Assembly: GCA_032158295.1 (NCBI GenBank)
Contig: CM063262.1
Span: 4,993,394 to 5,057,393, forward strand
Length of the DNA: 64,000 nucleotides
Source: Pycnopodia helianthoides
Lineage: Eukaryota > Echinodermata > Asteroidea > Forcipulatida > Asteriidae
Reading direction: 5' to 3'
The translations under genes and the position numbers were made by a program. This document shows, piece by piece, positions 23,201-33,300 of this stretch (the stretch's first letter is position 1; each line of letters starts with the position of its first letter). The notes under the pieces were generated by a model. That model did no database searches. It was not told the DNA's origin and saw only the letters and a program-made list of their open reading frames with translations.

Positions 23201-26200
23201 GGGGCACGGGGGGCATTGCTTTTAAGTGAGGGGCCCAGGGGAAGGGGGTTTGTCAGTGGTGGGGGTCATGCTTTTATTTTATGGAGGGAGAAGCTGCAGG
23301 GGGCCACCATTCTCTTATATTCTTGGCATTTTGTGGCTGCGGTAATGATCCCGATCGCGATCGTTCACTACATTAGATTATATAAACACGCATTTTCCTC
23401 TTTTTTTCACTTTTCTTTTTATTTTTGTGAGCACTATCACAATTTTTTTGTGGGGGGCACTGGAAATTTGTGGGGGGGGGGGGCACGTGCCCCCCAGGCC
23501 CCCCTTGGCTACGCCCCTGTTGTGACACACAAATGCATGCACTTGTGGCCCATTGATCGGGGTATTTTTCAATCTGCATAATTATATTTATATTAATTAT
23601 ATTACTTACCAGTCAGTTGGACAAGATTAAAGATGATGATGCTAATCCCGATTATGAGAGACTGTCCGGCTTCGACTCCATTAATCCCCGACAGAATGTT
23701 GATGGCGTTAGTGCAGAAGACGGCCAGCATTCCCATGTATATGTAATATAGCAAACCTGCAAATATATATAGCATGACCAACTTTCGTTACTGGTTCCAC
23801 TGTATTGTTTTTGGCATTGTTATGTCACTATGCAACAATACATCACTTAGGACCTTCCCACTACATCCTCCATTGTGGTTGTCACCACAGGACATCAAAT
23901 GGCAATTTTTGAACGTGTGATAAAAAACACGGTGAGGAGTGTCTGAACAAAGCCTGAGGAAACAAGATGAGTGCGTGGAGCGCGCAAATTTCGTTATCCA
24001 ATTGAAGTCACTAGGTTGCATCGCTGGCTCATGTAAGTTTGAAACTTGCCTGCGATAGTTTGAAACTTCAGTGTGCAAGTTCGGAACTTGCACAGGAGCT
24101 ACTTAGTGCTCAACATGGATAGAAATTAAACGCAGAGTTCAGGCGAGCTGAGTTTAAAAACTGTCCGATTTGTTCTCAACTTTAATAATAATAATAATAA
24201 TAACTGTATTTATATAGTGCCTTTTGCCAAAGGATACAAGCGCTCAGTATTTTTACCTGCCATGTATGTGGAGCTACGTTTTGAAGTATGAGACCTATGC
24301 ATTTATAGCACAATGTAATGGTTTACAAGGTGCGGTGGCGCAATATGCTGCCAATCAAACCAGGAACACCGGGGCGAACCCCTTCTCTTTTCGATAAGTG
24401 CACTGGGTTCTTTTACGTGCATTACACAACACGGGACCAACGGCTTTACGTCCCATCCGAAGGACGAAGCAATAATGATCAAGTGTCTTGCTTAAGGACA
24501 CAAGTGTCACGACCGGGACTCGAACCCACACTCTGCTGAACAGAAACACCGGAGCTCGAGTCCGGTGCTCTTATCCGCTTGGCCACGACACGCCACAACA
24601 TGGTCTCTACAGGAACCCTGTCTGGATCACACTCACCCAAATCTAAATCATGGCCCAAGAATTGATCCAGAGGTTTCGGGACCATGATCGTGGTGGAACC
24701 GTAGTTGACAAAGTAGACCATGAGAAGGGGTAGGGTAGCCATGGTGGGCAGTTGTAGCTTGTGACGCCAGCGTAGATTCAATACGTCATCGGCGAACCCC
24801 AGGAATATCATGCAGCATATCGAGAGCAGAGCAGCAATAAACTCAACAAACTATTGGATGAAGGAATTCACAGCATTAACCTCGTCTCGGGCCCAATTTC
24901 TAAGAGCTGCTTGAGCAGAAACTAAATTGCTTAAGAAGTTTCTGCTATGCAAAAATGAGCGAGATCATACCAGTCAAAGATGGTACACAGGAAATGGTGT
25001 TAAAGCTAGCAACCTTATTCTGGTAAGAATAATTTTGTTGTGCTTGGCTAGTTTTTGTGCTTAAGCAGCTCTATATGAAATTGGGCCCTGGAGGCTTTTC
25101 ACTTTCATATAATTACTACAGTGGAGTCTGGATATGAGAGTCCATTTCAGGGGTGGACAAATTTCAGAGCTCCATAATTCGGATCTTACATTTGACATTT
25201 CGTTATTTTTTTCCCCCTCATCGCAAGAGCAATGGTTTTTGTGTAACACAAAAATTATCGCAAGAGCAATGGTTTTTGTGTAACACAAAAATCATCGCAA
25301 GAGCAATGGTTTTTGTGTAACACAACAATCATCGCAAGAGCGATGGTTTTTTGTGCAACACAAAATCAATGCCATTGCCAGTGTGATGAATTTACAGCTA
25401 GCGATGAGCCAGTGCTCTCCCTTTACACAGTGGTCCTCTGGCCAAATGCCCGTTAAAACATCCAAGGACCAGTCTAATGTCACTCTAAGTGGTCCAGTTG
25501 GCTAGTTCAGTATTGAAAAGCATCTCTATTTCATTTGAAATATGGACGAGTGAAAGAGCCAACGGACTAGTAAAATGACAAGCTAGTTTAGTTAGACCTT
25601 ATGGCCAGTCACAGAAAAAGTGGACGGCAAACCCTGTGAGCTCACAGGAGAAATTTATAATAATAATTTCAAGGACTTTAGTAAAATACGCCCAGGGTTC
25701 TAACCAGGCATGATGTTTGGAAAAAAGTAGGAATATTTATCAACTGACCTACATGTACCTGTACACATCATGGTGTACACTAAGGCATTTCAGGCTATTT
25801 CATCCCAATTTGTTGGATTTTTCAAAGGGCAAAAAAATCGGAAATCAGTAGGAATAATATCATGCCTGGTTTCAACCCACAAGAATTGTACGACAATGAA
25901 GTCCTTGCGGATGACACTATTCTGTCTTACCCTGTGGTGGGGGAAATTCTCATAGCTATTCTCCGACCATGACCTCCAGAATGGCACAGGAATAAAGAAG
26001 AACATGATAATCAGGAACATTGCACCGGCGATCACACCGAGGGATTCAGGCCTGCAAGAGAGAAAATATACATGGCATAAAAATCTTAGGAGTTGATGGC
26101 ATCACGCTTCATTGCAGCCTTTTAACCCTCCTACTGTCAGTGACTCTTAGCAACATTTGCCAGTGAGTTGACCAACCATTTGAAACCATTCGACTGCCAA

Positions 26201-27137
26201 GGTTGTGTACGGTGGCACAACTGTGCACAGAACTAACTGTGTACTGTGTAGATGCATTCCCTCATGGTATCATATTTCAGGCTGGCATAGTTTATTCATT
26301 CAAAACCACTTGAATGGTATTGAATGGTCAGACAGCAAGAGGGTTAAAGGGCAGGGTATACTTTTGGTAATTGTCAAAGACTTGTATCCTCTCTTGGTGT
26401 ATGTATCCCACAGAATCGATCGATTGCGTAGTGCGAACGACCAATCGCACAGATCGACCAACTGTGCCAACCAGACATGATTGTCACCCATAAAGTATTT
26501 TCCCCTGCTTACCTCGCTTATAGGCACTGGACACTATTGGTAATTACTCAAAATAATTGTTAGCATAAAAACTTACTTGGCAACGAGCAATGGAGAGCTG
26601 TTGATAGTATAAAACATTGTTGGAAACGGCTCCCTCTGAAGTAACGTAGTTTTTGAGAAAGAAGCAATTTATTTGAATTGATTTTGAGACCTCACGACAA
26701 CCAAAACTAACCTCTCTCTAGCTAGGCCTTACGGCTTAAACTAAGATTTAAGAAGGGCCTTAAATTGATAGTTTTTTAAGAAGGGCCTTAAATTGATAGT
26801 TTTTTAATGTTACCCATAAAACAAACAAAAAAGGATTTGATGTGGAAGGTTATCATTTAATGACAATGTAATACATGTAAGTCAAGTCAATAATTGAACA
26901 GAAACTAAACTTGTTGCAACCCCTAGGACCTCGGACTCGGTCAAATACCTACACAAGAACTTGGGTCTTTCCAGGGGGCGTCCTTTTGCTCATATCTCGA
27001 CCACTCAATCCAGCCTTCAAAAACAGCTCAAACGACACCGGTAGCAACCTCAACGTCACGACAAATCCAACCAGTGACATCACTGCGTTCAGTATTAACG
27101 GAAAATACATCTTCCAGTCGACTGCCGGAGTGGCCAT
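17181..27137 (-). CDS. DPAGT1: DPAGT1, UDP-GlcNAc:dolichyl-phosphate GlcNAc-1-phosphotransferase (complete, 9 exons)
   Basis: DPAGT1 (yeast ALG7) is the ER multi-pass enzyme that transfers GlcNAc-1-phosphate from UDP-GlcNAc to dolichyl phosphate. This is the first step of N-glycan precursor synthesis and the target of tunicamycin. I joined nine exons: 27137-26953, 26051-25931, 24850-24637, 23756-23610, 22354-22270, 20787-20599, 19652-19582, 18526-18354 and 17252-17181. All phases agree and the sum is 1257 nt, or 418 residues plus stop; the human protein has 408. Catalytic signatures are intact: FADD (D123/D124), NAIN (N190/N193), [20 protein letters not shown] (D260) and PCPRHR (R309-H310-R311). 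These sit at a constant +8 offset from the human active-site numbering I remember. The C-terminus reads [12 protein letters not shown], as in vertebrates. No frameshift or missing residue was seen. The introns hold SINEs and MITEs. The gene is divergent from FAM234 and upstream of C2CD2L on the same strand. Confidence 0.97.
17370..17585 (+). repeat. R11 copy
   Basis: TGATCCGCTGGCCAAAGGCC and ACTCCAAGTGGTCCGGC blocks as at 8812; lies in DPAGT1 intron 8. Confidence 0.6.
17732..18315. repeat. R10-related long inverted repeat
   Basis: Left end AAAGGGGCTGTGTCATCATG pairs with ATGACGACATAGCCCCCTG on the right; inner blocks CAAAGCAGG and CCTGCTTTG also pair. In DPAGT1 intron 8. Confidence 0.7.
18354..18526 (-). 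CDS. DPAGT1: DPAGT1 exon 8
   Basis: Starts after ATTGCAG with [16 protein letters not shown], carries [19 protein letters not shown] and ends YMLIIQ at a GTACGT donor, phase 0. Confidence 0.93.
18605..19243. mobile_element. Fold-back element, about 640 bp, in DPAGT1 intron 7
   Basis: Nested pairs: GGGGTCATAGATTGATAT with ATATCTATGACCCT; CTACTTGCTGAGAAAAC with GTTTTCTCAGCAAGTAG; GCGGGTACCAACCGCATCTC with GAGATGCGGTTGGTACCCGC. Confidence 0.85.
19582..19652 (-). CDS. DPAGT1: DPAGT1 exon 7
   Basis: A 71-base exon after a pyrimidine-rich CCACAAG acceptor. It encodes [16 protein letters not shown] and TKDVNLL, comparable to human [11 protein letters not shown]. Donor GTGAGT, phase 1. Confidence 0.9.
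19715..20285 (+). repeat. Minisatellite of CCCTACCCTAACACCCATCC type
   Basis: About 570 bases of irregular units such as ACACCCATCCCCTACCCTA, in DPAGT1 intron 6. Resembles but is not the TTAGGG telomere repeat. Confidence 0.9.
20599..20787 (-). CDS. DPAGT1: DPAGT1 exon 6 (VGDTF / CPRHR)
   Basis: Encodes [16 protein letters not shown], the near-invariant [16 protein letters not shown], and [11 protein letters not shown]. Acceptor CACCAG; donor GTATGT after CCAAA, phase 2. Confidence 0.96.
20858..21105 (+). repeat. Tandem repeat, 52 bp x about 5
   Basis: Unit AATTATGGACTATTCCATTT plus GAGGGAAACCGAGTGAAACC, almost perfect copies, in DPAGT1 intron 5. Confidence 0.92.
21531..21697 (+). mobile_element. 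SINE-S body, 5' truncated
   Basis: Has GATGGGACGTAAAGCCGT and TTCCTGGTTTGATTGGCAGC but no tRNA head; breaks off directly into a copy of DPAGT1 exon 3 end at 21698. Confidence 0.8.
21698..21762 (+). repeat. Copied end of DPAGT1 exon 3 plus donor (transduced flank)
   Basis: Sixty-five bases match 24654-24590 of the minus strand with three differences: the last 18 coding bases of exon 3, the GTGAGT donor and the first part of intron 3. It lies antisense to DPAGT1 and ends at a SINE head. Confidence 0.88.
21763..22190 (+). mobile_element. SINE-S, tRNA-Ser-derived, full length
   Basis: The head at 21763-21846 looks like a serine tRNA: A-box GTGGCCGAGCGG, anticodon loop CTCGAGC (CGA), B-box GGGTTCGAGTCCC. 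The body carries the block GATGGGACGTAAAGCCGTAG, and the tail is GCGCTATATAAG plus ATT repeats. Confidence 0.88.
22270..22354 (-). CDS. DPAGT1: DPAGT1 exon 5
   Basis: An 85-base exon between TTCTGCAG and GTAAGT. It encodes [17 protein letters not shown] and ILYYNW and joins to YPS of exon 6 in phase 2. Confidence 0.92.
22440..22995 (+). mobile_element. SINE-S fragment split by R3
   Basis: Body text at 22440-22518 resumes at 22912 (AGAGAAGTCGGTTCACTCTG) after the R3 insertion. Confidence 0.8.
22519..22911 (+). mobile_element. R3 MITE, about 390 bp
   Basis: Ends AAAGGAACGTTACAGAATTG and AATTCTGTAATGTTCCTTTA; inner hairpin GTTTATCGCTCAGTGAGCG. Confidence 0.85.
23165..23523. mobile_element. R14 element with GGCGTAGCC ends
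   Basis: CAGCGGCGTAGCCAGGAC and TTGGCTACGCCCCTGTT inverted ends, G-rich core, in DPAGT1 intron 4. Confidence 0.8.
23610..23756 (-). CDS. DPAGT1: DPAGT1 exon 4 (NAIN / GINGVEAGQ)
   Basis: No ORF of 60 codons marks it. It was found from the acceptor TTTGCAG and donor GTAAGT. It encodes [19 protein letters not shown] followed by [13 protein letters not shown], the most conserved stretch of the family. Phase 1 at both ends. Confidence 0.95.
24183..24589 (-). mobile_element. SINE-S, full length, in DPAGT1 intron 3
   Basis: Minus-strand head with the same tRNA-Ser boxes, body and TAA-repeat tail (plus-strand TAATAATAATAA). It starts 48 bases after the exon 3 end and shares flank with the copy at 21698. 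Confidence 0.88.
24637..24850 (-). CDS. DPAGT1: DPAGT1 exon 3 (catalytic FADD)
   Basis: Begins [13 protein letters not shown] after an AATAG acceptor and carries the catalytic [13 protein letters not shown], then [11 protein letters not shown] and VPKPLDQ. Donor GTGAGT, phase 1. Its last 18 bases and the donor recur in inverted orientation at 21698 beside a SINE (see findings). Confidence 0.95.
24889..25090. mobile_element. R1 MITE copy, complete
   Basis: GGGCCCAATTTCTAAGAG to ATGAAATTGGGCCC; 39 bases upstream of the exon 3 acceptor of DPAGT1. Confidence 0.85.
25221..25365 (+). repeat. Tandem repeat, 37 bp x 4
   Basis: Unit TCGCAAGAGCAATGGTTTTT plus GTGTAACACAAAAA, near identical. Confidence 0.92.
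25425..25637 (+). repeat. R11 copy
   Basis: GGTCCTCTGGCCAAATGCCC and CACTCTAAGTGGTCCAG blocks. Confidence 0.6.
25931..26051 (-). CDS. DPAGT1: DPAGT1 exon 2
   Basis: Starts after TTGCAG with [14 protein letters not shown], covers a membrane helix and ends ENFPHHR at a GTAAGA donor, phase 0. Confidence 0.93.
26121..26347 (-). mobile_element. R8 MITE copy
   Basis: Ends TTTAACCCTCCTACTGTCAG and TCAGACAGCAAGAGGGTTAA; other copies at 33210 and 38331. Confidence 0.82.
26521..26720 (+). mobile_element. R2 MITE, 5' half
   Basis: AGGCACTGGACACTATTGGT through GAGACCTCACG, then breaks off at the point that is the central palindrome in full copies. Confidence 0.8.
26953..27137 (-). CDS. DPAGT1: DPAGT1 exon 1
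   Basis: Encodes residues 1-61 and part of 62: start [12 protein letters not shown], first membrane segment, and [12 protein letters not shown]. The donor is GTAGGT after TTGT, phase 2. A tempting GTATTT donor 5 bases further on would include an in-frame TAG, so the earlier one is used; it gives VPESLGV across the junction, like human IPESQGV. Confidence 0.9.
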
Positions 27138-28149
27138 GATTTATCTCGAGAATTGTAGACAAATCCTGCAAAATTGACGTTCCGCACGACCAACTGGGCT
27201 GCGAAAGGAGGACACGCAAGAGTAATGAAAATTTCATCAATTTTGTTTTTCTGCTGCCCTCTATTGGTGGCAGCCACTTGACTTCGATTCTGAGTCTAGT
27301 TAAATGCACAGATTATCCGACAAGACTAGTCAAGTGAGTAGTAGAGGTCGACCTAAATGTTTTGTTACTGTGTTGTTGGTGAGCGCTGTAGGCCCACAAA
27401 AAGTACAAGCGTACCATACATGAATAACTTGCAATATAAATCAGTGGTTTTCATCTGGGTAAATCACAATACAGGTATGTGTGTCTTTTCGCTATCGATC
27501 TTATTCTTATTCTCGTTTTAGTCACTGGCTGGTGGTCACACACTCAGCCAGCATGCTACTTTGCCAGTCAGTGCAGTGTCTGTTGTTTCATGGTTGTTTG
27601 TGTTCACTGAGTCTGTCTCTGTTGCTCTATATCTTGATTTACAGTGATAGGGATCCAGTGATGTTTGTTAGTGATGATCACTAATCAGATACTTACCAGG
27701 CTTACTACTTTACTTACTTAGTAATGTGTTACAGTAAGTGTACTGAGCATGCTGAGTGACACTCGGTCCCAAACAAACGGCACACTAACAATTTTATATG
27801 GGGCTGTGTGTGTACTGTGTGTGTACTGTGAATTAGGGGTGTCACCTGGTCACTCTGTCACTGTCAGTGTCAGTTACAACATTCTACCTCCATGGTTACC
27901 AACGACCCAGGCCCAGCAGGAGAAAAAGGGGGGGGGGGAGGCACGATATTGGACCATTTCCAACTACAACAATACATAAAAAGTTATGACCTTCAAATCT
28001 TTGATTTACTGAAGACAAACTTGTATTTTAATTGAGGCTTTTAATTTCATTATAAGGCTTGTCACAAGTGAGTTTCTTTCTATAGTGTAGTAGTGCATCC
28101 CTACATTATGTGGCTTCAAACAATACATGTCCATGTAGGATGAGTTACG

Positions 28150-28797
28150 TTAAAGGAACATTACAGAATTGGTTTTTGCTAACAAAACAGGGCCCAATTT
28201 CATGGAGCTGCTTAACTAAAAAATTTGCTTAAGCACGAAAATAGCTTGCTTATTTTACACGTGTTACTGGCCAAAATTTCATGCCTTATACATTGCTTGT
28301 GACTGGTATTTAGCTGTTGTTTACTTAGCATAACAATTGAGTGTATAGTCTTGGCTGGTAGTCTGATTTTTCTAAGCAATGATTTTGTTGCTTAAGCAAA
28401 ATTTTGTGCTTAAGCAGCTCCATGAAATTGGGCCCAGTTGCTGGCAGTGTAAGCACTTTATGTAATCCACCATATAAACTGACAAACCTGTAGAAGTTTG
28501 AGATCGATCGGCCATCTGGGTCACGAGAAAATAGTGAAAAACCGATTACACAATTGTATGAAATCGTATAGATTCAACAAATGAATAAAATGCTCACTGA
28601 GCGATAAACTCCAATCGGAAAATTAGTTTATTCATTTCTCATCAAATATGGCATTTCAGACAGAAATATTTCAAGGATGTTTTCTACTATCATCATCATT
28701 AGACCGTGTAAGTTTATGTAAATCGGTGAAAAAAAAGTATATTTTACAAGTAGTTTTGTTCTTACCAATTCTGTAAAGTTCCTTTAACCTTACCAGC
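28150..28797 (-). mobile_element. R3 MITE with nested R1
   Basis: Ends TTAAAGGAACATTACAGAAT and ACTTTACAGAATTGG (reverse). Interrupted at 28190-28437 by R1; joining the sides restores the R3 text AACAAAACAGTTGCTGGCAG. Confidence 0.85.
28190..28437. mobile_element. R1 MITE nested in R3
   Basis: GGGCCCAATTTCATGGAGCT to AGCTCCATGAAATTGGGCCC, with only a 1-2 bp apparent target duplication (CA). Confidence 0.85.
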
Positions 28798-29045
28798 AGT
28801 CCCAAATCCTTCATTATCCAACTGCCAAAGTGTAGGATTAAGAAGGACCCAGTCGGACCAAACGGCAACAATTAGATAGTCCCTGTCACTGTCACAGGGT
28901 CAACTTGGTGTGAAGTTACATACATGTAGGAGAAGAGGAAATCGGAGCTCGCTCCAGCCAAACTGCCTAGTCTATACTAATGTACAGTTCTAGCCTACAT
29001 GTAGTTTCGATAACCAAACTCTTGATCTAGCCTCATACGTAGTGC

Positions 29046-29303
29046 CAATAGACCGATCCATTAAGCTCCGCCCCTTACGTGTTGACCAATCACAATCTTG
29101 GCTACGCCACGAAGGTCCGACAAAAGTCTGACACGCTAAAATCCCATTAGAAAAGTAAACATGCAACATGCACGTGTAAACAAGCATTGGAGAGATGCAC
29201 ATGTGCTACCCACGGGTGCAGTGGTGATGCAGCCAATGCTGTGATTGGTCAACATGTTAAGGGGGTGGGGCTTAATGGATTAGTCTATACGCTTGGCTCC
29301 TCC
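29046..29303. repeat. Fold-back carrying CCAAT boxes upstream of FAM234
   Basis: Arms share GTTGACCAATCACA and ATCCATTAAG in opposite orientation. Each arm holds an inverted or direct CCAAT box; 460 bases upstream of the FAM234 ATG. Confidence 0.75.
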
Positions 29304-29763
29304 GCTTTTTGGAAATTTGTTTTATTGTTAATGTGCACAGCCACAATGGGTACACTTTTTGTTACAAAGACACCAAATGAACAACACATAAATATTGAGT
29401 AACTCTTTTCAGATCTGGCATTCAACAGGCTCAAGCACTTTCTACTCTTCATTCACACAACACTGGTTATTAATTTACAAACAACATTGAGATAACTGCT
29501 ACATCACTGGTTTTCAAACTGTTGTTCATAACATGGACACGATAAAAATGTGTACCCATGATTGTGGCTGTGCACTTGTAAGTAACTAAATATAATTGTT
29601 ACTGTGAGCAGCTAGTTGTGTTGGGGGGCAAACTTTCAATGCACACAAAATTTTATTAATAAAGTTTTGACTTGTGTACAAATCTTGTTGGTTTTCTGTC
29701 TTTAAATCATGCAGATTTCAATACGCTTTTGCAAAGTACTCAAGCTCAATGTTCATGTGAGAC

Positions 29764-30367
29764 ATGATGAGTGCAGCAGTTAGTTCTGCAGGCTTTATGA
29801 ATTTCGGATCGATGCCTTACGACGACATCTACCTGGAGGACGCCAGCTCCGACGAGGATGAAGCTGAGCACGTCATGTCCAACTCCCGCAAGCCGCTTAT
29901 GTCACCACGACGTAAGCGGCAGCCGAAGATCACGCTCCGGCAGCCGCCGGCAACCGTAAAAGTTCACCCGCTGATAAAGCGCCGCATCCTGCGGTGGTGC
30001 TACGTGGTTGTCTCCGCGCTTTTCATCAGCCTTTTGGTGTTCGTTCTACTCCGGATATCCCACGACGCCATGAACCGCGACGATGACATTCCAGTGAATT
30101 TCCAGGGCAGCCAGGAGTCCCCTAAGAAAAAACCACCGCCGTCTGCCGGACAGAAGAAGCCGCCTGTGTCTGCCGGACCGAAGAAGCCGCCTGCGTCTGC
30201 CGTACCGAAGGAGCCCAGCAATCAAGTGAGCATTCTGCCGTGCACTGACTTTGAAGTTGAAGACGTCTGGATACAAAATATTCCCAAATTACTCACAGAG
30301 ACGGCGGTTCGGTTGGTTGATGTCAACAAAGATGGTATTTTGGATGTAGTCATGGGATTCTCTACTG
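29764..30367 (+). CDS. FAM234: FAM234 exon 1 (tail, TM helix, first FG-GAP)
   Basis: Start codons at 29764 and 29767 are adjacent. The exon encodes the Asp/Glu-rich tail, basic patch SPRRKRQPK, membrane helix, three SAG-P-KKPP-type repeats (about residues 120-150), LPCTDFEVEDVW and VRLVDVNKDGILDVV. Donor GTAGGT, phase 1. A possible 5'UTR acceptor (CATGCAG) lies at 29714. Confidence 0.93.
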
Positions 30368-33300
30368 GTAGGTTCTAATGCACGTATCAATTGTGATGCG
30401 ATCAAGCTAAATGAGTCTTCTGTCGACCCTTGTCAATCTTTGTTTTTTTATCTATTTGAAAGAAGTACAATCTCAGCTTTAAGGATATGAAAACCCCGTG
30501 TTGATACCACCTTTGGTTCAAAAGTTATGGAAGTCGAAACACCAAGAGATGTATAGAAATGTAGACCCCTGTCGACATTGCTTATTCATACGCATTTTAC
30601 GACAAACGACTCATTTAGCTTGATCGCATCACAATTGTAGTCCCGGCCCTAGGAGACCCAAGACTTTGGAAGAAGTAGCCGGGACATAAACGGGGACATG
30701 TGCAAAAGCAAAAAAAAAAACTGTGCCCCACTAGTCGGGCAATAGCGGGCTCTTGGCCGAGGTTGTACAATTTGTTTTGTCATGCCCCGCTTGTCGGGGG
30801 CCGGGTTGACAATACCCTGCATGCTGGGGCGGCCAGGATTGCGCGGGGGGTTGTGACAAATGCCCTGCATGCCGGGGCCGGGATCATGCCGGGGTTGTAA
30901 TATAATGCCCCTGTGTGCCAGTGCCGAGTATACAGGCCTGGACTTACACGTACATGTTGGCCACGAAGGCCATGGCCTCCGTTGCCCCTGATCTTGGCCT
31001 TGGTGCCCCTTCCAAAGTTTCCCCATAGACTTTAAGATTTTCTAATGGAAGTGCCCTTCTGCAAAATGAAAATGGCCTTGCCCTCTTAAAAATGAAATTT
31101 CCAGGCCTGGGTATAGCCAGGGATGTACACAAAAAACAGAGTCCCCTGCACAGCTTGGCAGTAGTGGGACATGGCTGGAACTATCACACCTGCCAATTTT
31201 ACATTTCTGGCCAAGTCCCCGCTAGTCCCAGGGCTGGGACTACAATTGGTCCCTGGGCCCAATTTCATAGAGCTGCTTTTAAAGCAGAAAATATTGCTTA
31301 ACAATTATCTGGTAAGCAGAAATCAGCAGGATACCAGTCACAAATTGTACATGTGACATTATATAGTTGGGCTGGTAACCTTATTCTGGTAAGCATAATT
31401 TTGTTGTGCTTAGCTCATTTTTGTGCTTAAAGCAGCTCTATGAAATTGGGCCCAGGGCTGGGACTACAATCAGATACACTGTTAAAAAATCACGGCTGTT
31501 ATGAATATGAAGTAATTTCTTATTTATTTAAAAGCAGTGGATACTTTTGGTAAAACTCAAGAAATGCCATAAAAACTTCCAGGTTGAGGAGCACCTGAGA
31601 GCTGCTGATAGTAGGCTATAAAAGTAAAACATTGTGAGAAACAACTCCCTCTGAAGTAATGTTGTTTGAAAACGCCCATAGCGGCCGCACATGGACGCAA
31701 AATTTGACCTACTTTTGCTCAAACGGAGGGTCAAAGAAAAAGTTATGGGACCGAATTGACATAATTTTCCATGTTTCTCATGTACACAAAGAATATATCT
31801 GTATTTCTGTTTCTGAATAATCTTCCTGAAATTTTCCCTGAAAATAATGGTGCAAAAAATCAACAAGATTAGCAATGTGTGGGATTTTGGTGATAATTTA
31901 CAGAAATGAGTAGTCTCTAAAGGGTTAAAATACTAAGTTTTAAAAAAATCTGATAGGGTGGTAAATTATTAAGAAAAGGTGTTCAACTGGACTGTATTAC
32001 GTTAGGCAAGGACCCTTCACCAACCAAACATTACGCAGAATTTTCCTGTCGCAGTCTGATTCCATCACTCTCATTTTTGGGTCCTATTTAGGGGTAACCA
32101 GCTATTTCGGAGACCAGTTTGTTATGTGCGATATCTACTTCAACGGTACCTCGCCGTGTTTTGGTGGCCTGCTAGCCCTCGACGGCCAGACGGGGAAAGA
32201 GTTGTGGCGGCATTACACCTCCAACGAAGTCTTTGCCGTAAATTGCAATGCGGACATTGACCAAGACGGAGTGAAAGACTGCCTCGGGGCAGGAAGAGCA
32301 GGGGTAAGTGCTCTATTTTAATAGCCAATCAGCATCGCGCTGAGCTAATTTACGTCAGAAATGAATATTCATGATGGGGGGTGCACAGCCAATCATAACA
32401 CAGTATCAGGAGTGACAGATTGTCTCTCAGTAATAGCAGCTCGGCGTATGTCTATTTTAGCCAATCAGCATCGTGGTGTGATAATTACATCATAGATGAA
32501 TATTCATGATGGGGTCAACAGCCAATTATAAAGCAGTATTATGAGTGAAAGATTGTCTTATAGAACAGTAAAATCAAACCACTTGTCTGTTTTAACCAAT
32601 CAGCATCCTGCTGTGATGTATTGAATATTCATGATGGGCGCCTTTCTTAAAGCAGCATCATGATCCCCTTCACTAAGAATAACACTCATACCAAATACAC
32701 AAAAATGAATAGCAGCCCAGAGATTGCCATTTCCATATCTACATGTATAACAAGTAGGCTTTCACATAAAAGTTACACAATCGATTCTGATTGGTCGATC
32801 CATAGCAACAAGAGTTTGGTATTAACCTAAATTGCATGCCTACGTTCCATTATTATGGCCTAACGCCTTGTTGGATCTGGGATGCAGAATCGTTATTCTT
32901 GTAGTTTTCCGTATTCCACTCGCACTTGTGTATGCCGTACGTATAGATCCTGTTCATTTGATAGGCAGAACCCTAGATGCGTTTTGCCATACTTTATTTT
33001 GTCCATACTGTCTGCAATGTGTGACTCTCCAAAATTTAATATAGGAGTCCTTTATTGATAAGTATAGGATACTTGGGGCACCTCACCACTGCGATGCTTT
33101 GCAGCGTTGTTTCCAAAAGAATCGTTCCCGCCCATTTGTCCAAACGAGGCAAGGTCGTGTCACGGCGGACAGGTTTGGTGTCTACATGGAGTCGTCCATG
33201 TTGTTTAGAAGCCTCTTGCTGTCTGACCATTCAACACCATTCATTGTGGTTTTGAATGATAGATAAACTACGCCAGCCTGCAATATACCATGAGGGAATG

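Larger units (their letters stand above)
27138..29763. other. Divergent intergenic region, DPAGT1 / FAM234
   Basis: Should contain both promoters. The 27138-28140 half is mostly unique, with AT-rich and short TG tracts. R3 with nested R1 fills 28150-28797, and a fold-back with CCAAT boxes lies at 29046-29303. No TATA box could be assigned. Confidence 0.6.

Noticed and set aside
23045..23581. 178-codon plus-strand ORF
   Set aside because: Runs through the R14 element and its flank; low complexity glycine-rich translation.
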